Part shown: in pieces, positions 1 through 8,602 of the stretch
How positions within the stretch are numbered: the first letter of the stretch is position 1
Layout of the letters: every line of letters begins with the position of its first letter
Assembly: GCA_031296935.1 (NCBI GenBank)
Contig: JAVDPD010000034.1
Location: forward strand, 1 to 53,920
Length of the DNA stretch: 53,920 nucleotides
DNA from: Cerasicoccus maritimus
GTDB taxonomy: Bacteria > Verrucomicrobiota > Verrucomicrobiia > Opitutales > Cerasicoccaceae
Direction: 5' to 3'
Made by a program: the position numbers and the translations under genes
Notes under the pieces: generated by a model
Told to the model about the DNA's origin: nothing
What the model saw: only the letters and a program-made list of their open reading frames with translations
Database searches by the model: none

Positions 1-115
1 ACATGCACAACGAAAACCCAAAACCATTCCAATGGACCGCTACGCCGGATTCCATCTTCGAGAAAATGAACCACTCGATTTCTTAAGTGAATTTAACTCG
101 CGGGACACTAGCCGC

Positions 116-673
116 TTAATCGCCGACGAAAGCACTTTCATCGTTTTGGCGAACGCGTCCCCAAATCAGGCGGAAACTGGGCGCATAGTTGCGGCGATCC
201 GCGCGAATGAGGGCATCCAGCTCATCTGGGGCATACCATGCTCCAGAGTCGATTTCGACGGGATCGAGTGTCATTTCTCCATCCCACGTGAGGCTATAAA
301 CCTGGACAAACTCCTCTCCGGTATAGCGACAAGCAGGGTGCTTAAAGAGCAAATCCATTTGTTCAATTCCTGAAACATGGATACCCAATTCTTCGCTAAT
401 CTCACGAACGGCAGCAATGTCGTAATTTTCTCCAGAATCCACGTGACCAGAACAAGACGTGGTCCAGACGCCAGGCATCTGATCCTTGTTCATCGAACGC
501 TTTTGGAGAAACAGCTGATTTTGACTGTTCCAAACTAAAATGTGGACGGCTCGGTGGCGCAACCCTTCGGCATGTACCTGGTAACGCGGTGCCTGGCCAA
601 TGACGACATCCTGTTCATCGACTACATCAAACAGTTCTTGGGGGGAAGAGGGCATTATGAGTGAATATGACAT
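116..673 (-). CDS. Nudix hydrolase, IPP-isomerase/YfcD-like
   Basis: A 185-residue protein with a full Nudix box (GHVDSGENYDIAAVREISEELGI region, residues about 96-118: the GX5EX7REUXEEXGU pattern is intact). The stretch before it (FDVVDEQDVVIG, then HRAVHILVWNSQNQLFLQKRS) is typical of the YfcD / isopentenyl-diphosphate isomerase-like branch of Nudix enzymes, which hydrolyse nucleoside or prenyl diphosphates. The substrate cannot be read from sequence. It diverges from ispH, so a link to isoprenoid metabolism is possible but is inference. The start at 673 is uncertain; a second ATG lies six codons downstream. Neither has a convincing Shine-Dalgarno. Confidence 0.85.
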   Translation of the reverse strand: MSYSLIMPSSPQELFDVVDEQDVVIGQAPRYQVHAEGLRHRAVHILVWNSQNQLFLQKRSMNKDQMPGVWTTSCSGHVDSGENYDIAAVREISEELGIHVSGIEQMDLLFKHPACRYTGEEFVQVYSLTWDGEMTLDPVEIDSGAWYAPDELDALIRADRRNYAPSFRLIWGRVRQNDESAFVGD

Positions 674-842
674 TATAGGGGCAAAATGTTCCTTATGAAG
701 CGTTTAATAAATATCTTAGTATCATATACCGTAGATTCGTTTATTGCAGTTCGAATATCGCAGTTCTCATGCCAGTTCACCAAATTATTCTTGCCTCACT
801 CAAGGCCGACACACAGTCTCTGCGGCTTGATTAGATTTTGCT

Positions 843-1718
843 ATGGAAGTTATTCGAGCTGATAGTGCTGGCTTTTGCTGGGGAGTTGAACGCGCCATTG
901 ACATTGCCGCGAAATTCGCTGCTGAAGGTAAGCGTCCGGTCTATACCGATGGCCCCCTGATTCACAACAAACAGATGATGGAACGCCTTGAGGCGACCGG
1001 CATCAAGGAAGTCGGCGACTACCAAAGCAAGTCCGACCTGACCGTTTCCGATCAGGACCGCGAAAGCGGCGTACTCGTCGTCCGCGCTCATGGCATTTCC
1101 CCGGATCGCCGCGACTACCTGAAAAGCCTCGGCATGAACTTTAAGGACGCAACTTGCCCGGACGTCGGCATCATCGCTGGCAAGATCAAGATGCACGCCC
1201 GCAAGGGCTTTGCCACCGTGATCTTCGGCGACCCAAAGCACCCGGAAGTAATGGGCCTCATGGGCTACACCGAAGGTCGAGGCCACGTCGTCAAGAACGA
1301 TGAAGACATCCGCAGCCTCCCCGACACTATTGGCCCTCAAGTCTGCATGGTTTCGCAATCCACAATGTTCACTGATGAGTTTGAGCGACTTTCCAACATT
1401 CTGAAGGAGCGCTTCCCAGATGCGAAGGTTTTCGACACCATTTGCGGCGCCACCAAGGAACGCCAAAGTGACATCCATGTGCTCATGAACAACGGTGCCC
1501 AGGCGATTGTCGTCGTAGGGGGCCGTCACAGCGCCAACACCAAGAAGCTTGCCGCGCTTGTGGAAAAGACTGGTTTGCCCGCGTATCACATTGAGACTGT
1601 CGCCGAACTCGACATTGCCCACCTGGCCCAGAGCTACGCCAAAGTCGGCGTAACAGCGGGTGCGTCGACCCCAGAATTCCTGATTAAGGAAGTCGTAGAG
1701 CAGCTTCAAATCGCCTGA
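843..1718 (+). CDS. ispH: 4-hydroxy-3-methylbut-2-enyl diphosphate reductase
   Basis: A 291-residue IspH/LytB. It catalyses the last MEP-pathway step, reducing HMBPP to IPP and DMAPP with a [4Fe-4S] cluster. The three cluster cysteines are visible: C12 in GFCWGVERAI, one in ATCPDV (about residue 103) and one in DTICGATKERQ (about 199). The HxH-type substrate residues are present in LIHNKQ and GDPKHPE. The length is slightly shorter than the E. coli enzyme (316) but complete. The ATG at 843 has no Shine-Dalgarno (it is preceded by gattagattttgct). The next gene downstream is an HpnO-like aminotransferase 126 bp away on the same strand, which suggests a shared isoprenoid/hopanoid theme. Confidence 0.95.
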   Translation: MEVIRADSAGFCWGVERAIDIAAKFAAEGKRPVYTDGPLIHNKQMMERLEATGIKEVGDYQSKSDLTVSDQDRESGVLVVRAHGISPDRRDYLKSLGMNFKDATCPDVGIIAGKIKMHARKGFATVIFGDPKHPEVMGLMGYTEGRGHVVKNDEDIRSLPDTIGPQVCMVSQSTMFTDEFERLSNILKERFPDAKVFDTICGATKERQSDIHVLMNNGAQAIVVVGGRHSANTKKLAALVEKTGLPAYHIETVAELDIAHLAQSYAKVGVTAGASTPEFLIKEVVEQLQIA

Positions 1719-1745
1719 TTTGGCGTATCGGCTTACGGGTATAGC

Positions 1746-1774
1746 TTGTCAATTAGCCGAAAATCGATTTTAAA
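1746..1774 (+). promoter_or_regulatory. possible sigma70-type promoter before the aminotransferase
   Basis: TTGTCA at 1746-1751 and TTTAAA at 1769-1774 are separated by 17 bp. They fit the -35/-10 consensus at 5/6 and 4/6 positions. The site lies in the 126-bp gap between ispH and the aminotransferase, about 70 bp before the start codon. This is a consensus match only. Confidence 0.3.
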
Positions 1775-1844
1775 AAGACATTTTCAGGCGTCGGGTCTGC
1801 TATTTTGGCACGAAACACGGTGTCTGTGGTCTTAGGAGCGCATC

Positions 1845-3254
1845 ATGTCCGAATTTGACATTACCAGCCTGATCAAAGAACGAGCAGGCGAGAACTACGA
1901 TTTACACGAGCAGCATGTGAACCGCACGCTGGTCAAGGTATTACGCACTATTGGTTTCGACAAGGTTTACGCCCGCGCCAAGGGTTCATACCTGTATGAT
2001 GCTGAGGGCAATGACTACTTGGACTTCCTCAGCGGATACGGCGTCTACAACATTGGTCGCAACCACCCGCTAGTCGCCAAGGCGATTAAGGATGTGCTTG
2101 ATCAGGACCTCTCCAATATGGTCCAGATGGACTGCGCGCTCCTTAGCGGTTTGCTCGCGGAAAAGGTAGTGGAGATTACGCCCGAACACCTCGACGCCGT
2201 ATTTTTCTGTAACTCAGGCGCCGAAGCCGTTGAAGGCGCGCTGAAATTCGCACGCGGGGCCACTGGAAGAAAACGCATTCTGTCACTTGCTGGCGGCTAC
2301 CACGGGCTGACGCTTGGCGCCCTCTCCTTCACCAACAATGGAAATTTCCAAGAAGGCTTTGGCCCACTGCTACCGGGGGCAGAAAAAGTCGGCTATGGCG
2401 ACCTGAATGAGCTTGAAGACAAGCTACGCCAAGGCGATGTCGCGGCGTTCATTGCTGAGCCTGTGCAAGGAAAGGGTGTTTACTGGCCGGAGGAGGATTA
2501 CTTCCCTCAAGCGCAGGAGCTCTGCCGCAAATACGGCGCACTGTTCATTATGGACGAGGTCCAGACGGGCTTTGGGCGAACCGGCAAAATGTGGGCACTC
2601 GAACACTGGAACCTCGAGCCCGACATCCTCACGATGGCTAAGGCAATTTCTGGCGGTTATGTCCCTGCCGCAGCGTTTGTCACCCGCCGCGAAATTCACC
2701 AGAAGGTCTTTAACCGCCTTGACCGATGCGTCGTCCACTCCACCACATTTGGGCGCAACAATCTCGCCATGACGGCGGGCTTGGCTACAATCCATGTGCT
2801 TCAGCAGGAAAACCTCGTCGCCAACGCCGCTTGGGCCGGCAAAGTCATTGAAGAAAAGCTCATTGAGCTCAAGGCCCGCCACGAGCTGATTCAGGATATA
2901 CGCGTCAAGGGCTGCATGGTTGCCGTCGAGTTTGGCGAACCGCGCTCCATGAAGATGAAGCTCGCCTGGAAGGGCATTCACGCCGTGGACAAGGGGCTAT
3001 TCCCGCAAATGATCGTCACCCCGCTTATGACCAAGCACCGCGTGTTGACTCATGTTGCCGGGCACAACTTGGATATCATCAAGGCGCTGCCGCCGCTCAT
3101 CATTGGCGAGCCGGAAATCAACCGCTTCATCAACGGTCTCGACGACGTACTCCAGGACTGCACGCGCCTGCCCGGACCTATGTGGGACTTTGGCCGCAAC
3201 CTCGTTCAAACAGCCATCAAGCAGCGTAAATCCAAAAAGCTCGCCCCCGCCTAA
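1845..3254 (+). CDS. class III PLP aminotransferase, HpnO-like
   Basis: A 469-residue class III aminotransferase (ornithine/acetylornithine type). PLP-site landmarks are present: CNSGAEAVEGALKFAR (phosphate-binding turn), MDEVQTGFGRTGK (the Asp that holds the pyridine nitrogen) and TMAKAISGGYVP with the Schiff-base lysine. It is longer than acetylornithine transaminase (~400), with an N-terminal extension of about 40 residues and a distinctive C-terminal block (LTHVAGHNLDIIKALPPLIIGEPE) that I associate with HpnO-type proteins of hopanoid clusters. HpnO is thought to make aminobacteriohopanetriol. No squalene-hopene cyclase is in the window, so the assignment is by family resemblance and by the neighbouring ispH. 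A good Shine-Dalgarno (taggag) precedes the ATG. Confidence 0.75.
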   Translation: MSEFDITSLIKERAGENYDLHEQHVNRTLVKVLRTIGFDKVYARAKGSYLYDAEGNDYLDFLSGYGVYNIGRNHPLVAKAIKDVLDQDLSNMVQMDCALLSGLLAEKVVEITPEHLDAVFFCNSGAEAVEGALKFARGATGRKRILSLAGGYHGLTLGALSFTNNGNFQEGFGPLLPGAEKVGYGDLNELEDKLRQGDVAAFIAEPVQGKGVYWPEEDYFPQAQELCRKYGALFIMDEVQTGFGRTGKMWALEHWNLEPDILTMAKAISGGYVPAAAFVTRREIHQKVFNRLDRCVVHSTTFGRNNLAMTAGLATIHVLQQENLVANAAWAGKVIEEKLIELKARHELIQDIRVKGCMVAVEFGEPRSMKMKLAWKGIHAVDKGLFPQMIVTPLMTKHRVLTHVAGHNLDIIKALPPLIIGEPEINRFINGLDDVLQDCTRLPGPMWDFGRNLVQTAIKQRKSKKLAPA

Positions 3255-3274
3255 CCAACCAACCAACCTCCGGT

Positions 3275-3336
3275 TGGATCGGAGAGATTTTTGCCAAGCA
3301 TACGAACCAGCGTCCCAATGGATCGGAGAGTTTTGC
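3275..3336. repeat. pair of direct repeats, 18-20 bp
   Basis: The sequence tggatcggagag followed by a short T-run and gc occurs at 3275-3294 and again at 3319-3336. The copies are 44 bp apart and differ by two extra bases in the T-run. They lie in the 147-bp gap between the aminotransferase and the serine hydrolase. A small hairpin (ccaacc-tcc-ggttgg) overlaps the first copy. Function is unknown; a regulator binding site or a decayed duplication are both possible. Confidence 0.5.
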
Positions 3337-3362
3337 TACGCAAATGGCTTTGCAGACTATAT

Positions 3363-3378
3363 GTTTGCTTAAGCAAAC
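3363..3378. promoter_or_regulatory. 16-bp perfect palindrome, putative operator
   Basis: gtttgcttaagcaaac is self-complementary over all 16 bases with no loop, which fits a dimeric repressor site better than an RNA hairpin. It ends 23 bp before the start codon of the serine hydrolase at 3402. No cognate regulator is adjacent. Confidence 0.45.
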
Positions 3379-3401
3379 GTATGCATGGATAAGGAATTCC
3401 G

Positions 3402-4490
3402 ATGATTCCCCGATTCAATTCCGCCATCCAGCCCTTGCTGGATGAATTGGTAGCCGAGGGCGGCGAACGCGGCCTTCAAGTCGCAGCCTACGTCGACGGC
3501 CAGCTCGTGCTCGATGCCTGGGCCGGCGTTGCAGACAACCGCACTGGGGCCGAAGTCAGCGCCGACACCTTGTTTCCGGTTTTTTCCGTGACCAAGGGAA
3601 TGGTCAGCACGGCTCTGCATTTGCTCGCAGAGCGCGGGCAACTGGACTACGAAACACCGGTCGCGAACTACTGGCCTGAGTTTGCCGCCAATGGCAAGGC
3701 CGCCGTCACCGTGCGCCAATGCATGAACCACACCGCCGGCCTTTACCGCATGCCGCACGATCTCGACCATGCAAAGCTGGCCGATTGGGCATTCATGGTC
3801 GGCGCCATTGCCGCCCAAGCCCCTACCTACACGCCCGGCGAACGGCAAGTTTACCATGCCATGACCTACGGCTGGATTTCGGGTGAAATATTGCGCCGAA
3901 TTGATGGCCGGGACTTTAAGCAATTTCTCGCCGAGGAGCTCAACGCGCCACTGGGAATTGAAAACCTCTTTTGTGGCATCCCTGAAGGCATCGATGAGCG
4001 TATTGCCTGGCTGGAAGAAACCGGCGCCGAAACGCCAGACAACCTCGGCAACGGCTCAGTCCCAAATTGGCTACAGCCGCTACATGCCTGGATGAATCGC
4101 GACGACGCGCGTCGCGCCTGCATCCCCGCCAGCACTGGCGTCATGTGCGCCCGTTCGATGGCGCGCCATTACGCGGCATTGATTCCCGGCGGTGTGGATG
4201 GCGTTGAGCTGCTGCCGACGAGTCGACTCGCGTTGGCCAACGAGCGCCAATGGCCCAGGGACCGCGAACACGCGCTGAAATTTGGACTGGGCTACGCGTT
4301 GGGTGGCGATGACTCCACCTATGGTCCCAACCCTCACGCTTTCGGTCACGGTGGCTATGGTGGCGCGATTGCTTTTGCGGATCCCGATGCCCGACTCGCG
4401 TTTGCTTTGTGTAAGAACCAACTCAACGTGGGCGACAACACCAAGCGCATCATCACCGCCTTCCGAGATCTACTCGATAAAGAGCACTGA
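3402..4490 (+). CDS. serine hydrolase, beta-lactamase class C / EstA-like
   Basis: A 362-residue member of the beta-lactamase-related serine hydrolases (Pfam Beta-lactamase, EstB/EstA-like). The nucleophile motif SxxK is SVTK at residues 62-65, the Tyr motif lies in the VYHAMTYGW region, and a HGGYGG block near the C-terminus replaces the KTG/HTG motif. Such proteins are usually esterases, D-amino-acid peptidases or transesterases rather than true beta-lactamases. There is no signal peptide, so a cytoplasmic esterase is most likely. The start is supported by a Shine-Dalgarno (aagga) 8 bp before the ATG. A palindrome just upstream may control it. The substrate is unknown. Confidence 0.85.
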   Translation: MIPRFNSAIQPLLDELVAEGGERGLQVAAYVDGQLVLDAWAGVADNRTGAEVSADTLFPVFSVTKGMVSTALHLLAERGQLDYETPVANYWPEFAANGKAAVTVRQCMNHTAGLYRMPHDLDHAKLADWAFMVGAIAAQAPTYTPGERQVYHAMTYGWISGEILRRIDGRDFKQFLAEELNAPLGIENLFCGIPEGIDERIAWLEETGAETPDNLGNGSVPNWLQPLHAWMNRDDARRACIPASTGVMCARSMARHYAALIPGGVDGVELLPTSRLALANERQWPRDREHALKFGLGYALGGDDSTYGPNPHAFGHGGYGGAIAFADPDARLAFALCKNQLNVGDNTKRIITAFRDLLDKEH

Positions 4491-4540
4491 AGAGGCCAGT
4501 TCGCAACCACCGCCAAGACGCGCTCGTTGGACTCTGAGGC

Positions 4541-4587
4541 ACATCTAATACCACCTCTCACTTGTGTTGAGAGGTGGTATTAGATGT
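4541..4587. terminator. 20-bp perfect hairpin between convergent genes
   Basis: acatctaataccacctctca at 4541-4560 is the exact reverse complement of 4568-4587, with a 7-nt loop. It sits between the ends of the serine hydrolase (+) and the EmrB-like transporter (-). A bidirectional terminator role is likely, although only weak T-runs flank it. A perfect 20-bp stem is long for a terminator, so it may be a mobile repeat used as one. Confidence 0.55.
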
Positions 4588-4668
4588 TTACCAACGCCCG
4601 ATGGATAGCCGCCTTCAATTGGTTGCCTGCACGAAACGCACATACGCGCGAGCCGCAAATCAATCATT

Positions 4669-4723
4669 CTCAGAGGGCGTCCAACTCAAGTGGTCTTCGC
4701 CGACTCGATCAGACTTTTTAGCC
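4669..4723 (-). repeat. internally deleted copy of the MITE-like element at 17763
   Basis: Positions 4698-4721 match 24 consecutive bases of the element at 17775-17798 in reverse orientation (cgccgactcgatcagac plus the following T-run and ag). The left end (ctcagagggcgtc, 4669-4681) corresponds to the other terminus of that element. The middle ~110 bp is missing. It lies in the 253-bp gap between the serine hydrolase and the transporter. Confidence 0.7.
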
Positions 4724-4743
4724 CCCCTATGGTAACACGCTAG

Positions 4744-6303
4744 TTAGTGAGCTGAGGCAACAGGTGCGCTACGATCAGGGTTTTTCCGCATAAAAGTGAC
4801 CAGCGGCAGTGCGAAAACTAGAGCCAGTCCAAATATCGTAAAAATCCGATCAAAAGCAATGCTGGTTGCGATCTGATGCGAGGTCTGTTGTAATAGTTCG
4901 GTTGCAATGTAGTGGGCAGTCGGGTCATTAATTCCCTCACGATGTAGCGTGTCCATCACTTGCTGCCCAATATAAGTCAGCTCCGGCGAACCACTGCTAG
5001 CGGCGTCAACAATTACCGCCTCAAACTGACCTTGCATTGTGCTGAGCACCGCCGCCGCCACTGCCACACCCACACTGGCTCCGAACTGACGCGTCAGGTT
5101 CAAGAGTCCCGTAGCGGAGGCATGTTTATCGGGCGTTAAATCGGCCACGGCGAGCGCATTGAGCGGCACAAAAATCATCCCGAGCCCAATGCCGCGCAGG
5201 AGCAGCGGCCAGGTAAAGGCGGTGTCCGGCGTGAGCGCGTCGAAGTAGCTGTAGCGCCACATCGCATAGAGGAAAATGGCGACGCCAAAAAAGATCAGCA
5301 CGTAGGGATTGCAGCGGTGAGAAATCTTGCCCACGACAAACATTACGAGACTCGTCCCCACTGCGACGGGCAGCATGATCATTCCCGTTTCAAGCGCCGT
5401 GTAGCCCATCAAATCCAAGAGTAGGAGCGGGGTCACGAAGACAATCGCTAGCGTGCACAGCGCCTGCACAAAAGTGAACAGACAACAGGCGGTGAACTGC
5501 AAATTTCCGAAAATACGCAGGTCGACCACGGGGCTGTCGAAGGTCATTTCGCGCCAGACAAAAAGGCCTAGGCAAAAGAGCGTCAGCCCGCCGAGTTCGA
5601 GGCCCGAAATCGAGCTAAACCAGCCGATTTTATTACCGTCCTCGAGCAGCATTTGGCAGGCGCCCAAGCCGACCGCGAGCAACACTAGACCAAGGAAATC
5701 AACCTTCTTCACCTTCTCGCGGTACTTGGAATCCGGCACCAGAAGCACGACCATGACCAGCGCCAAAATACAGATGGGGATATTGATGTAAAAGATCCAC
5801 GGCCAGGAAAGGCGCTCGGTTAAATAGCCACCCAGCACCGGGCCCATCGCTGGGCCGACCATGATCCCCATGCCCCACAACGCCATTGCCCGCGAGTGCT
5901 CCCTCGGTGGAAAAACCTCATATAAAATTGCCTGAGACGTCGCGACCAGCGCGCCACCACCGATCCCTTGCACGATGCGCCAAAACACCAGCGACTCCAA
6001 TGTGCTTGCATGCCCACACATGAAGCTGGCTATCGTGAACATCACGAGCGAGCCTGTGAAATACCGCTTCCGCCCAAAGAGCGAGGCCAGCCAGCCCGTC
6101 AGCGGGATGATAATCACGTTCGATAAAATATACCCTGTCGATACCCACGCAATCGCATCTAGTGACACACCAAGGCTGCCCATCATCTGCGGCACCGACA
6201 CATTGACGACTGACGTGTCCAGCCCCTCGACGAGCGAGGCCAGCGTCACTGCCAGCGCTATCCAGTAGCGCCGCGGGTCAGCAGGTTGTTCGTCATTCGC
6301 CAT
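4744..6303 (-). CDS. MFS multidrug transporter, DHA2 / EmrB-QacA type
   Basis: A 519-residue major facilitator of the 14-TM DHA2 family, exporting hydrophobic compounds with the proton gradient. Visible signatures are GRKRYFTGS (loop 2-3, motif A) and VQGIGGGALVATSQAIL followed by GPAMGPVLGGYLTE (motif C, antiporter), with many hydrophobic segments throughout. I place the start at 6303 (MANDEQ), not at the further-upstream ATG, because it overlaps the stop of the HlyD-family gene by 11 bp, an arrangement usual for emrAB and consistent with translational coupling. The longer reading adds an unlikely Arg/Pro-rich leader. With its partner it should form an inner-membrane pump that needs a TolC-like outer-membrane channel, not encoded here. 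Confidence 0.92.
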   Translation of the reverse strand: MANDEQPADPRRYWIALAVTLASLVEGLDTSVVNVSVPQMMGSLGVSLDAIAWVSTGYILSNVIIIPLTGWLASLFGRKRYFTGSLVMFTIASFMCGHASTLESLVFWRIVQGIGGGALVATSQAILYEVFPPREHSRAMALWGMGIMVGPAMGPVLGGYLTERLSWPWIFYINIPICILALVMVVLLVPDSKYREKVKKVDFLGLVLLAVGLGACQMLLEDGNKIGWFSSISGLELGGLTLFCLGLFVWREMTFDSPVVDLRIFGNLQFTACCLFTFVQALCTLAIVFVTPLLLLDLMGYTALETGMIMLPVAVGTSLVMFVVGKISHRCNPYVLIFFGVAIFLYAMWRYSYFDALTPDTAFTWPLLLRGIGLGMIFVPLNALAVADLTPDKHASATGLLNLTRQFGASVGVAVAAAVLSTMQGQFEAVIVDAASSGSPELTYIGQQVMDTLHREGINDPTAHYIATELLQQTSHQIATSIAFDRIFTIFGLALVFALPLVTFMRKNPDRSAPVASAH

Positions 6304-7528
6304 TGGCTTCAGTCGCCGCAGGCTCGGCTGGATCTTCCTTTTTCTTGGGCTGCGGCGCCGCGGTTTCCCCGTCGGTGTTGGCGTCAGCCGCGGTCTTCTT
6401 GGGATTATTGCCGGGCTGCGCCTTTTCGCGCGGCTCGATGGCAATGGTGATCTCTGCGCTCATCCCCGGAACGAGTTTCTCGATGCGCTCCTTGGTTTCA
6501 TCGAAGCGAATCATAACTGGAATCAGCGCCTCGACCTTGATGAAATTGCCACTGGCGTAATTGCGCGGGATGATGCTGAACTGGTTGCCAGCCGCTGGCG
6601 AAAGGCTCTCGACGACGCCCTTAAAAGTAGTGCCAGGAAACGCGTCGATGGTGATGTCCACCAAATCACCGATATCGATGCGCTCAAACAGCGTTTCCTT
6701 AATATTCGCAACAAGCCACTTTTCGTCCTGCGAAACAACGGTCATCAAATACTGGCTTTGCTCAACCGTTGTGCCGGGGTTGACCTGTAACTGCGCCACG
6801 TGGCCACTGATCGGCGCTTTGATCTCGGTCGACTCAAGATTAACCTTTGCTTGGGCAAGTTCGGCCTTGGCCTCCTGCAAATTGTAATCCAGCAGCTGCG
6901 CATTGGCCATCGCCTCCTGCACTTGCTGCTGTGCGGCGTAGGCTTCCTTTTGCAGAGTCAAGAGCTTGGCGTTGGCTTGTTCGGACGTTGCCTTGGCCAT
7001 ATCCATTTGAGCTTGAACGAAAGCGGGGGAATTTTGGTTGCTTTGAATGCGGGTAAGCTTGTCGTTAGCGGCATCGGCGCTGGACTGAGCTTCGGCCAGT
7101 TCAGCCTGAATCACCCCCAAGTTTGCTTTGGCCGTAGCGAGTTTGGCTTGGGCCAGCCCACCACCCTGCCTCTCCTTGGACTCTACACCCTTTTGCGCAA
7201 TCAGGGCATTCACGTTGGCTTGAGCGCGGTCGACTTCCAACTTGTAATAGCGGTTTTCCAGTTGGGCCAACAAGTCGCCCTCAACGACTGGTTGGTTATC
7301 CAGTACGGTCACCTCGGTCAACCAACCTCGTTCAGGCGCGAGAATCTTAATCATCTTGCCCTGAACCATCGCATTGTCCGTGACAATGTGAGATGCGTCA
7401 AACTGATATCGCTGATACGAATAGATACCAGCGCCAATCAGCCCCAAAACCGCAACCGGCCAGATCAGCCAGTTGAATTTACTGCGCGTAGTAGGAGCTG
7501 CGGTTTCCTGCTTAGAATTTTCCGCCAT
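6293..7528 (-). CDS. HlyD/EmrA-type membrane fusion protein
   Basis: A 411-residue periplasmic adaptor. One N-terminal membrane anchor (about residues 18-40, WLIWPVAVLGLIGAGIYSY) is followed by the biotinyl-lipoyl-like half motif (NAMVQGKMIKILAPERGWLTEV), a long alpha-helical hairpin rich in Ala/Gln/Lys (about 95-225) and the second lipoyl half (IKAPISGHVAQLQVNPGTTV). The C-terminus (about 360-411) is a charged Pro/Ala/Lys tail with no clear domain, longer than in E. coli EmrA. It is the first gene of a two-gene operon; the transporter start overlaps its stop. The pair probably exports a toxic or signalling compound; specificity is not visible. Confidence 0.92.
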   Translation of the reverse strand: MAENSKQETAAPTTRSKFNWLIWPVAVLGLIGAGIYSYQRYQFDASHIVTDNAMVQGKMIKILAPERGWLTEVTVLDNQPVVEGDLLAQLENRYYKLEVDRAQANVNALIAQKGVESKERQGGGLAQAKLATAKANLGVIQAELAEAQSSADAANDKLTRIQSNQNSPAFVQAQMDMAKATSEQANAKLLTLQKEAYAAQQQVQEAMANAQLLDYNLQEAKAELAQAKVNLESTEIKAPISGHVAQLQVNPGTTVEQSQYLMTVVSQDEKWLVANIKETLFERIDIGDLVDITIDAFPGTTFKGVVESLSPAAGNQFSIIPRNYASGNFIKVEALIPVMIRFDETKERIEKLVPGMSAEITIAIEPREKAQPGNNPKKTAADANTDGETAAPQPKKKEDPAEPAATEANGE

Positions 7529-7606
7529 ACCAATAGTATGTGCGATAAATAAGTGATACGAGCAAGGTTACATTTCAACCAAACGATGAAACCAAGCAAT
7601 ATTAAT

Positions 7607-8368
7607 CTAGCTTATGCGCCCCCAGAAGACACGCGTATCATATTCCAGTGTGATACGATTTGCGAGCTGGTGCTTCAGGAAGATTTGCTCCAGACGGCGC
7701 AGCATCGGCAGGCAGTCAGGATCACCCGGCGCCGGCACGTAAGAACATGACAACAAGCGCCCGCGCAGTTGCTCCCAATTACACTCTTGACGATTCGGGA
7801 AAATACGCGACTCGACCGGATTGTCTCCCAGAAATTCTGAGAAGTCCTGACGCGATGGCCCGCGATGATCGACCGCATGGTAATCCGTACCAAACTCTTC
7901 CAGCAGGCACTCATAGGCGCGCTGAAAGGACGAGCCATCCATGCGGCGCTGATTCCAAATAATATAAACCCAAGCACCCGGCTTCAGAATGCGGCGAAAC
8001 TCACGACGCGCCGCCGGGCGATCAAACCAATGGAAGGCCTGCGCCACACATACGGCCTCAAGGGTCTTGTCCGGAAGACCGGTTTCTTCGGCACGGCCAT
8101 CCCAGCTTTGAAAAAGCGGATAGCAGCGCAGTTGACGAGCGCCCGCTTCACGCATTTCCCGGTTGGGCTCAACGCCAATCACCCGAAAGCCCTGCCGCAA
8201 GAGCAGGCGGGAAAATATACCAGTGCCTGCCCCGATGTCTCCAATCGGCGCGCCGGGCTGAAGCCCACATTCATCGCGCAAGATTGCGGCGGCTGCACTC
8301 GGATAGCTGGGACGATACTTGATGTAATCATCAACCCGCTGACTAAAACGCTGGGTGGGCTCACTCAT
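7607..8368 (-). CDS. class I SAM-dependent methyltransferase
   Basis: A 253-residue methyltransferase of the UbiE/Methyltransf_11 type. Motif I is IGDIGAGTGIFSRLL (about residues 42-56), with the acidic end of strand 2 at GVEPNREM, motif post-I around SWDGRAEETGLPD, and LKPGAWVYIIWN as motif III. Proteins of this architecture methylate small molecules; the substrate cannot be read. It is divergent from the IclR gene and read in the same direction as the efflux pair, 78 bp upstream of it. A small-molecule modification and export unit is possible but only inferred from proximity. Confidence 0.88.
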   Translation of the reverse strand: MSEPTQRFSQRVDDYIKYRPSYPSAAAAILRDECGLQPGAPIGDIGAGTGIFSRLLLRQGFRVIGVEPNREMREAGARQLRCYPLFQSWDGRAEETGLPDKTLEAVCVAQAFHWFDRPAARREFRRILKPGAWVYIIWNQRRMDGSSFQRAYECLLEEFGTDYHAVDHRGPSRQDFSEFLGDNPVESRIFPNRQECNWEQLRGRLLSCSYVPAPGDPDCLPMLRRLEQIFLKHQLANRITLEYDTRVFWGRIS

Positions 8369-8563
8369 GGGAAATTTTTATTTAGGCTATCAGGATTCAT
8401 ACCAGGCGCAAGCCAATCGTAATCTTTGGGAATAAATTTTTCCCGCGGATTCAAGGGAACTCAAACTAACTGAGCATGAGAGCCTTAAACTCTCAAATTC
8501 ATTCCCTCTTTTCACATAATATTAAACCCCGAAAGCGCACCATCGATTCCAAAGAATATTTTG

Positions 8564-8577
8564 CTTGCAAGCGCTTG
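8564..8577. promoter_or_regulatory. LacI/GalR-family-like operator
   Basis: cttgcaagcgcttg contains two overlapping palindromes, cttgcaag (8564-8571) and caagcgcttg (8568-8577). The aagcgctt core with a central CG step is the hallmark of LacI/GalR-family operators. It lies 25 bp upstream of the IclR start, where a repressor could block transcription of the sugar locus. No LacI-family gene is in the window. Confidence 0.4.
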
Positions 8578-8602
8578 ATATAAAACTAAACACTGTTCAT
8601 CT

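Noticed and set aside
32..373. 113-residue open frame at the left edge
   Set aside because: It overlaps the Nudix gene on the other strand and has no motif or start signal.
831..1709. Long open frame antisense to ispH (292 residues)
   Set aside because: It mirrors the codon structure of ispH in GC-rich DNA and has no recognisable domain.
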